From: Curtobacterium caseinilyticum
GTDB lineage: Bacteria; Actinomycetota; Actinomycetes; Actinomycetales; Microbacteriaceae
Direction of reading: 5' to 3'
Assembly (NCBI RefSeq): GCF_030363035.1
Contig: NZ_JAUCMN010000007.1
Location: forward strand, 62,001 to 126,000
Length of the DNA: 64,000 nt
Position 1 is the first letter of the stretch. Each line of letters starts with the position of its first letter. Of the stretch, positions 59,318 to 64,000 are shown piece by piece. Under the pieces are notes generated by a model, which saw only the letters and a list, made by a program, of their open reading frames with translations, made no database searches and was not told the origin of the DNA. Made by a program: the position numbers and the translations under genes.

Positions 59318-60463
59318 GTGAAGTTCGAGGTCAACCGGGACGTCTTCTCCGAAGCCGTCTCCTTCGCGGTGAAGCTCCTCCCACAGCGCACGACCCTCCC
59401 GATCCTGTCCGGCGTCCTCATCCACGCCGAGGGCGATCGCCTCACGTTGTCGTCCTTCGACTACGAGGTCTCGGCGCAGACCTCGATCACGGCCCAGATC
59501 GACGACCCGGGCACCGTGCTCGTCTCCGGCCGACTGCTCAACGACATCGCGAGCCGGCTGCCGAACGCCCCGGTCGCGTTCACCACCGAGGACACCAAGA
59601 TCTCGGTCACCTGCGGATCGGCCCACTTCACGCTGCTGTCCATGCCGGTCGAGGAGTACCCGACGCTCCCCGAGGTCGGCGAGCAGACCGGCGTGATCCC
59701 CGGCGACGCGTTCTCCGAGGCCGTGTCCCAGGTCGCCGTCGCCGCCAGCCGCGACGACGTCACGCCCGTCATCACCGGTGTGCAGCTCGAGGTGGGCGAC
59801 AACGACCTGTCGCTCATCGCCACCGACCGCTACCGCGTCGCCGTCCGCACCATCGCGTGGGACTCCGGCCGCGTCGGCTCGGACCCGCTGCACGCACTCG
59901 TCCCGGCCCGAACCCTGCAGGAGGTCGGCCGTACCTTCGGCTCGGCGTCCACGGTGTCGGTGTCGATCAGCGGTACCTCGGACCGCGAGCTCATCGCGTT
60001 CCACGCCGACGACAAGACCGTGACCTCGCTGCTCATCAAGGGCAACTACCCGCCGGTCCGCCGGCTCTTCCCGGAGACGGTCAACGACCACGCGGTGATC
60101 AACACCGCGGAGCTGGTCGAAGCCGTGCGACGGGTCTCCCTCGTCCTGGAGCGCGAAGCGGCGCTCCGGTTCTCCTTCTCGGTCGACGGGCTCACGCTCG
60201 AGGCGATCGGTTCCGAACAAGCGCAGGCGTCAGAGTCGATCAGTGCGTTGCTGACCGGGGAGGACACGGTGGTCTCGCTGAAGCCCGCCTTCCTCCTGGA
60301 CGGGTTGAACGCGGTGCACTCCGAGTTCGTCCGCATCTCCTTCACCAAGACGGAGAACCCCAACAAGCCGGGGCCGGTGCTCATCACCGGCCAGACCTCG
60401 CAGGAGGCCCCGGCGACGGACGGATACCGGTACCTGCTGCAGCCCAATCTCCTGCTGCGGTAA
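59318..60463 (+). CDS. dnaN: DNA polymerase III sliding clamp (beta)
   Basis: The 381-residue protein is three repeats of the clamp fold. VKFEVNRDVFSEAVSFAVKL is the N-terminus, LIATDRYRVAVRTIAWDSG is the middle-domain signature and the C-terminus ends YRYLLQPNLLLR. GTG 59318 was chosen because KFEVNRD is the common start. It is followed by gnd. Confidence 0.97.
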   Translation: MKFEVNRDVFSEAVSFAVKLLPQRTTLPILSGVLIHAEGDRLTLSSFDYEVSAQTSITAQIDDPGTVLVSGRLLNDIASRLPNAPVAFTTEDTKISVTCGSAHFTLLSMPVEEYPTLPEVGEQTGVIPGDAFSEAVSQVAVAASRDDVTPVITGVQLEVGDNDLSLIATDRYRVAVRTIAWDSGRVGSDPLHALVPARTLQEVGRTFGSASTVSVSISGTSDRELIAFHADDKTVTSLLIKGNYPPVRRLFPETVNDHAVINTAELVEAVRRVSLVLEREAALRFSFSVDGLTLEAIGSEQAQASESISALLTGEDTVVSLKPAFLLDGLNAVHSEFVRISFTKTENPNKPGPVLITGQTSQEAPATDGYRYLLQPNLLLR

Positions 60464-60532
60464 GCGCAACAGCCGTACCACTGTGCTGACGCGCACGAAG
60501 CATCAGCGCGACGACGAACAGAAGAGGAAATC

Positions 60533-61420
60533 ATGCACATCGGTCTTGTCGGCCTCGGTCGCATGGGCAACAACATGCGTGCCCGTCTCCGCAACGCAGG
60601 CATCGAGGTCACCGGGTACGACGCGAACCCCGCCGTCTCCGACGTCGCCGACCTCGGCGCACTCGCCGCCGCACTCCCCGAGGGCAAGAAGCTCGTGTGG
60701 GTCATGGTCCCGCACGGCAAGATCACCGACGACGTGATCACCGACCTCGCCGGCGTCCTGTCCGAGGGCGACCTGGTCATCGACGGTGGCAACTCGAAGT
60801 GGCTCGACGACACGATCCACGCCGAGCAGCTCGGTGCCAAGGGCATCCGTTACATGGACGCCGGTGTGTCCGGTGGTGTCTGGGGCAAGGACAACGGCTA
60901 CGGCCTCATGGTCGGCGGCGCACCCGAGGACGTCGAGTTCGCCATGCCGGTCTTCGACGCGCTCCGCCCCGAGGGCCCGCGCGAAGAGGGCTTCTCGCAC
61001 GCCGGCCCCGTCGGCGCCGGCCACTACGCCAAGATGGTCCACAACGGCATCGAGTACGCGATCATGCAGGCGTACGGCGAGGGCTACGAGCTCCTCGAGG
61101 CCAAGGACATCATCAAGGACGTCCCCGCGGTCTTCGCCGGCTGGCAGCGCGGCACCGTCGTGCGCTCGTGGCTGCTCGACCTGATGGTCCTCGCGCTGAA
61201 CGAGGACCCGAAGCTCGACGCCATCGAGGGCTACGTCGAGGACTCGGGCGAGGGTCGCTGGACCGTGGAGGAGGCCATCGAGCACGCCGTGCCGATGCCG
61301 ACCATCTCCGCGTCGATCTTCGCGCGCTTCGTCTCGCGTCAGGGCAGCGCGTCCCCGACGATGAAGGCCGTCGCCGCCCTCCGCAACCAGTTCGGCGGCC
61401 ACGCCGTCAAGAAGGCGTAG
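60533..61420 (+). CDS. gnd: 6-phosphogluconate dehydrogenase, decarboxylating (short form)
   Basis: The 295-residue protein is the short NAD-type form. IGLVGLGRMGNNMRARLRNA is the cofactor motif, VIDGGNSKWLDDTIHAEQL the substrate site, and GAGHYAKMVHNGIEYAIMQA carries the catalytic Lys and Asn. Position between dnaN and recF is common in actinobacteria. It feeds the oxidative pentose phosphate pathway. Confidence 0.93.
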   Translation: MHIGLVGLGRMGNNMRARLRNAGIEVTGYDANPAVSDVADLGALAAALPEGKKLVWVMVPHGKITDDVITDLAGVLSEGDLVIDGGNSKWLDDTIHAEQLGAKGIRYMDAGVSGGVWGKDNGYGLMVGGAPEDVEFAMPVFDALRPEGPREEGFSHAGPVGAGHYAKMVHNGIEYAIMQAYGEGYELLEAKDIIKDVPAVFAGWQRGTVVRSWLLDLMVLALNEDPKLDAIEGYVEDSGEGRWTVEEAIEHAVPMPTISASIFARFVSRQGSASPTMKAVAALRNQFGGHAVKKA

Positions 61421-61440
61421 CTCAGGTAACCACCTGAGCT
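61419..61440 (+). terminator. hairpin at the end of gnd
   Basis: AGCTCAGGT-AACC-ACCTGAGCT is a perfect 9-bp stem with a 4-base loop that begins in the gnd stop codon (TAG). recF starts 14 bases later, so it may only attenuate transcription. Confidence 0.7.
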
Positions 61441-61453
61441 CGTCTCGGCCCGC

Positions 61454-62806
61454 GTGCACGTCGACCACCTGCAACTCACCGACTTCCGGAACTACCGGGA
61501 GGCGGACGTCGACCTGGCACGCGGGCCGAACCTGTTCGTGGGCCGCAACGGGCAGGGCAAGACCAACCTGGTCGAGGCCATCGGCTACCTGTCGACCCTC
61601 GGCTCCCACCGGGTACCGACCGACGCAGCCCTCGTCCGTCAGGGGTGCGACGCGGCCATCGTCCGCGCACGGCTCGCACACGAGGACCGCAGCATCCTGG
61701 CCGAGGTGCAGATCAACCGCACGGGCTCGAACCGTGCGCAGGTGAACCGCTCCGCGATCAAGCCACGCGAGCTGCCGCGGTACTGCACGAGCGTGCTCTT
61801 CGCGCCCGAGGACCTGGCCCTCGTCCGCGGCGAACCGTCCGGCCGTCGCCGCATGCTCGACGAGCTGCTCGGCCAGATCGCGCCCCGGATGCAGGGCGTG
61901 CTCGCCGACTACGACCGCACGCTCCGGCAGCGGAACACCCTGCTGAAGACCGCACGGTCGACCGGCGCCCGTGCCGGCTCGCTCGCCACGCTCGACGTCT
62001 GGGACGACCGACTCGTCGCGTTCGGCGCCGAGATCATCGCTGCTCGGGACCACCTGACACGGCGGCTCGCACCGTTCGTCACCGACGCGTACGCGACCGT
62101 CGCCGGCGAGCGGCACGAGGCGACGATCTCCGGTGTCCTGAGCGTCCGCGGCGGCGACCCCGAGGACGCGGAGGCGACCGACCCCGTGCTCGGGACCCCG
62201 GACGAACCGGTCTCGGTGGCGGCAGCGGCCGATGCCTTCCGGGGCGCGCTCGAGCGTCGTCGGCGGGACGAGCTCGACCGCGGTCTGACCCTCGTCGGGC
62301 CGCACCGGGACGACGTCCTGTTCCAGCTCAACGGGTTACCTGCCCGCGGCTACGCCAGTCACGGCGAATCCTGGTCGTTCGCGCTCGCGGTCAAGCTCGC
62401 GAGCGCCGCGGTGCTCCGCGCCGGGTCGACCCTGGGCGACCCGATCATCATCCTCGACGACGTGTTCGCCGAGCTCGACGAGTCACGACGGGAACGGCTC
62501 GCCGGCGCGGTCGCGGACTACGAGCAGGTGCTCATCACGGCCGCGGTGCACGGTGACGTCCCCGCGCAGCTGGCGGCGCACACCGTCCGGATCGAAGCGG
62601 GCACGATCGTGACCGACGACCCGGGCGTAGGGAACCAGGTTCCGGACACAGCACCGCGGAACAGCACGGTTCCGAGTCCGGAACCTGGTTCCGCAGGAGC
62701 CGACACCACCGCCGACGCGAGCGACCCCGCCGACGCGAGCGACGCCGCCGACGCGAGCGCCGGCGCCGACGCGGCCGCCGACCCCGCGACCGAGGCGCGC
62801 GCCTGA
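61454..62806 (+). CDS. recF: DNA replication/repair protein RecF, with a C-terminal extension
   Basis: The 450-residue SMC-like ATPase has HVDHLQLTDFRNYREADVDL, Walker A LFVGRNGQGKTNLVEAIGYL, the signature region HGESWSFALAVKLASAAVLR and Walker B DPIIILDDVFAELDESRRER. It helps load RecA at gaps. After residue 395 it carries an unusual low-complexity tail rich in Asp/Ala/Ser (ADASDPADASDAADASAGAD) that also encodes the inverted repeats at 62631-62692. GTG 61454 is the start. Confidence 0.95.
   Translation: MHVDHLQLTDFRNYREADVDLARGPNLFVGRNGQGKTNLVEAIGYLSTLGSHRVPTDAALVRQGCDAAIVRARLAHEDRSILAEVQINRTGSNRAQVNRSAIKPRELPRYCTSVLFAPEDLALVRGEPSGRRRMLDELLGQIAPRMQGVLADYDRTLRQRNTLLKTARSTGARAGSLATLDVWDDRLVAFGAEIIAARDHLTRRLAPFVTDAYATVAGERHEATISGVLSVRGGDPEDAEATDPVLGTPDEPVSVAAAADAFRGALERRRRDELDRGLTLVGPHRDDVLFQLNGLPARGYASHGESWSFALAVKLASAAVLRAGSTLGDPIIILDDVFAELDESRRERLAGAVADYEQVLITAAVHGDVPAQLAAHTVRIEAGTIVTDDPGVGNQVPDTAPRNSTVPSPEPGSAGADTTADASDPADASDAADASAGADAAADPATEARA
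62631..62692. repeat. 17-bp inverted repeat inside the recF 3' end
   Basis: GGAACCAGGTTCCGGAC (62631-62647) and its exact complement GTCCGGAACCTGGTTCC (62676-62692) are each built on a GGAACC-N-GGTTCC palindrome. They lie in the low-complexity tail of RecF. Confidence 0.75.
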
Positions 62807-63306
62807 TGCCGAAGCCGTGGAAGCCGACCGAGCCCTCCCGGGTGTACCGACACCTGCGGGCGGTGTTCGGCGACCCGTCCCTCCGCACCGTCGACGCCCG
62901 ACGCCGGCGGTCCCGCGAGCTCGACGCCGACACCGTCCCCTACGGCAAGGGTCGCGAACCGCGCGGTCTCGGTGACGTGGTCGGGTCCCTCGCCCAGGAA
63001 CTCGGTTGGACGGAACCGCTCGCCCGCTCCGAGCTGTTCGTGGACTGGCCTGCTGTCGTCGGCGAGGAGCTCGCGAAGCACTCGACGCCGATGACGATCG
63101 ACGACGGTGCGCTGGTGATCCGGTGCGACTCGACGGCGTGGGCGACCCAGCTCCGACTCATGCGCGCGACCGTCACGACGACCATCGCCGAGCGCCACCC
63201 CGAAGCAGGTGTCCAGTCGATCCGGGTTTCCGGGCCCGACGTCCCCACCTGGAAACGCGGTCCCAGGACCGTCCAGGGGCGCGGCCCCCGCGACACCTAC
63301 GGTTGA
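62806..63306 (+). CDS. DUF721 / DciA-like protein
   Basis: The 166-residue protein has the DUF721 core LGDVVGSLAQELGWTEPLAR, WPAVVGEELAKHSTPMTIDD and LVIRCDSTAWATQLRLMRAT. DUF721 includes DciA, which loads the replicative helicase in bacteria lacking DnaC. It overlaps the recF stop by one base (TGATG), so it is coupled to recF. Confidence 0.88.
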   Translation: MPKPWKPTEPSRVYRHLRAVFGDPSLRTVDARRRRSRELDADTVPYGKGREPRGLGDVVGSLAQELGWTEPLARSELFVDWPAVVGEELAKHSTPMTIDDGALVIRCDSTAWATQLRLMRATVTTTIAERHPEAGVQSIRVSGPDVPTWKRGPRTVQGRGPRDTYG

Positions 63307-63439
63307 CGAGACGAATTCGTCCTCGGGGATGAAGAAAGCCCGTCCAGCGGGCAGATGAGCCCTCGGAAGAGGGGTCCCTGCGGTAGACTGGCGAGTGCAG
63401 TGTGCGGGCGTTCCGCGCGCAGGCAGGAGCCATCCCGAC

Positions 63440-64000
63440 ATGACATCAGAATCTGACGACGACCGGACGATCCCGCAGGACGAGACCGAGCAGGCTCCAC
63501 GGACGGAACCATCGTACGGCGCAGACCAGATTCAGGTGCTGGAGGGACTCGAAGCGGTCCGCAAACGCCCGGGCATGTACATCGGCTCGACGGGTCCGCG
63601 CGGTCTCCACCACCTGGTGCAGGAGATCGTCGACAACTCCGTCGACGAAGCGCTCGCGGGCTACTGCGACCACATCGACGTCACGATCCGCGAGGACGGT
63701 GGCGTCCGGGTCGTCGACAACGGCCGCGGCATCCCGGTCGACGTGCACGCGGCCGAGGGCGTCTCGACGCTCCAGGTCGTCCTGACCGTCCTGCACGCGG
63801 GCGGCAAGTTCGGCGGCGGCGGGTACGCCGTCTCCGGTGGTCTGCACGGCGTCGGCTCCTCCGTCGTGAACGCGCTGAGCTCCGAGCTCGACGTCGAGGT
63901 CCGGCGCCAGGGCCACGTCTGGCGCCAGAGCTACACCGACGGCGTCCCGGTCGCCCCCGTGTCGAAGGACGAGACGACCGACGTCACGGGCACGACGATC
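63440..64000 (+). CDS. gyrB: DNA gyrase subunit B, partial (cut by window end)
   Basis: ATG 63440 follows AGGCAGGAGC. The visible 187 codons include [20 protein letters not shown], the ATP site [54 protein letters not shown] and the start of the transducer region. The N-terminal extension of about 30 acidic residues is typical of actinobacteria. The rest lies beyond the window. Confidence 0.97.
   Translation, partial: MTSESDDDRTIPQDETEQAPRTEPSYGADQIQVLEGLEAVRKRPGMYIGSTGPRGLHHLVQEIVDNSVDEALAGYCDHIDVTIREDGGVRVVDNGRGIPVDVHAAEGVSTLQVVLTVLHAGGKFGGGGYAVSGGLHGVGSSVVNALSSELDVEVRRQGHVWRQSYTDGVPVAPVSKDETTDVTGTTI

Noticed and set aside
1-64000. tRNA or rRNA genes
   Set aside because: I found no cloverleaf-like GTTCGANNC arms with matched acceptor ends and no rRNA-like sequence.

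Overview
The window is high-GC DNA, and almost every gene has G or C at the third codon position. It carries a textbook actinobacterial replication-origin neighbourhood. Gene order (dnaB-rplI-rpsR-ssb-rpsF-cca / murJ-trxB-trxA / aminotransferase-ddl-parB-parA-rsmG-jag-yidC-yidD-rnpA-rpmH / dnaA-oriC-dnaN-gnd-recF-dciA-gyrB) and the MurJ-side DUF6049-like domain point to Microbacteriaceae, perhaps Curtobacterium. The genus is a guess from gene order and protein style only.

Region 1, about 1-35 kb, is accessory. It holds small hypothetical genes, an AraC regulator, a TetR/ketoacyl-synthase pair with twin operators, an NmrA-like reductase with two small membrane proteins, and an XRE regulator divergent from an alcohol dehydrogenase. 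A sugar or glycoside catabolic island follows (10.2-20.9 kb): IclR and LacI regulators, an MHS-type transporter, two TIM-barrel isomerases, two SDRs, two Gfo/Idh/MocA oxidoreductases, a VOC protein, a KDPG aldolase and a P-loop kinase. Next come a FetB-like permease, and a two-component system divergent from a COG4705-DedA-COG4705 membrane operon. After these are an FMN reductase, a methyltransferase-MFS-AraC operon, a modA gene broken by an in-frame TGA, a Gabija-like (GajA/GajB) defence pair and two fragments of alpha/beta-hydrolase genes.

A short dispersed element of about 27 bp (core ATCGGCTATCGAGACGC) recurs ten times, only in region 1 and always on the + strand. It lies between unrelated gene groups, often supplies an upstream gene's stop codon, and flanks both hydrolase fragments. 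It looks like the boundary mark of gene-block exchange and is the most unusual feature of the window.

Region 2, 35.6-64 kb, is the conserved core. The - strand dnaB/ribosomal protein operon is followed by a single 1396-residue frame that joins a DUF6049-like ectodomain to MurJ, then the thioredoxin pair, an aminotransferase and Ddl. A YdcF-like gene has a parS site at each end. A gene-poor 1.8 kb stretch carries a third parS and a 54-bp tandem repeat. The parAB, rsmG, jag, yidC, yidD, rnpA, rpmH cluster is transcribed leftward. dnaA, dnaN, gnd, recF, dciA and the truncated gyrB are transcribed rightward, with oriC (DnaA boxes) between dnaA and dnaN.
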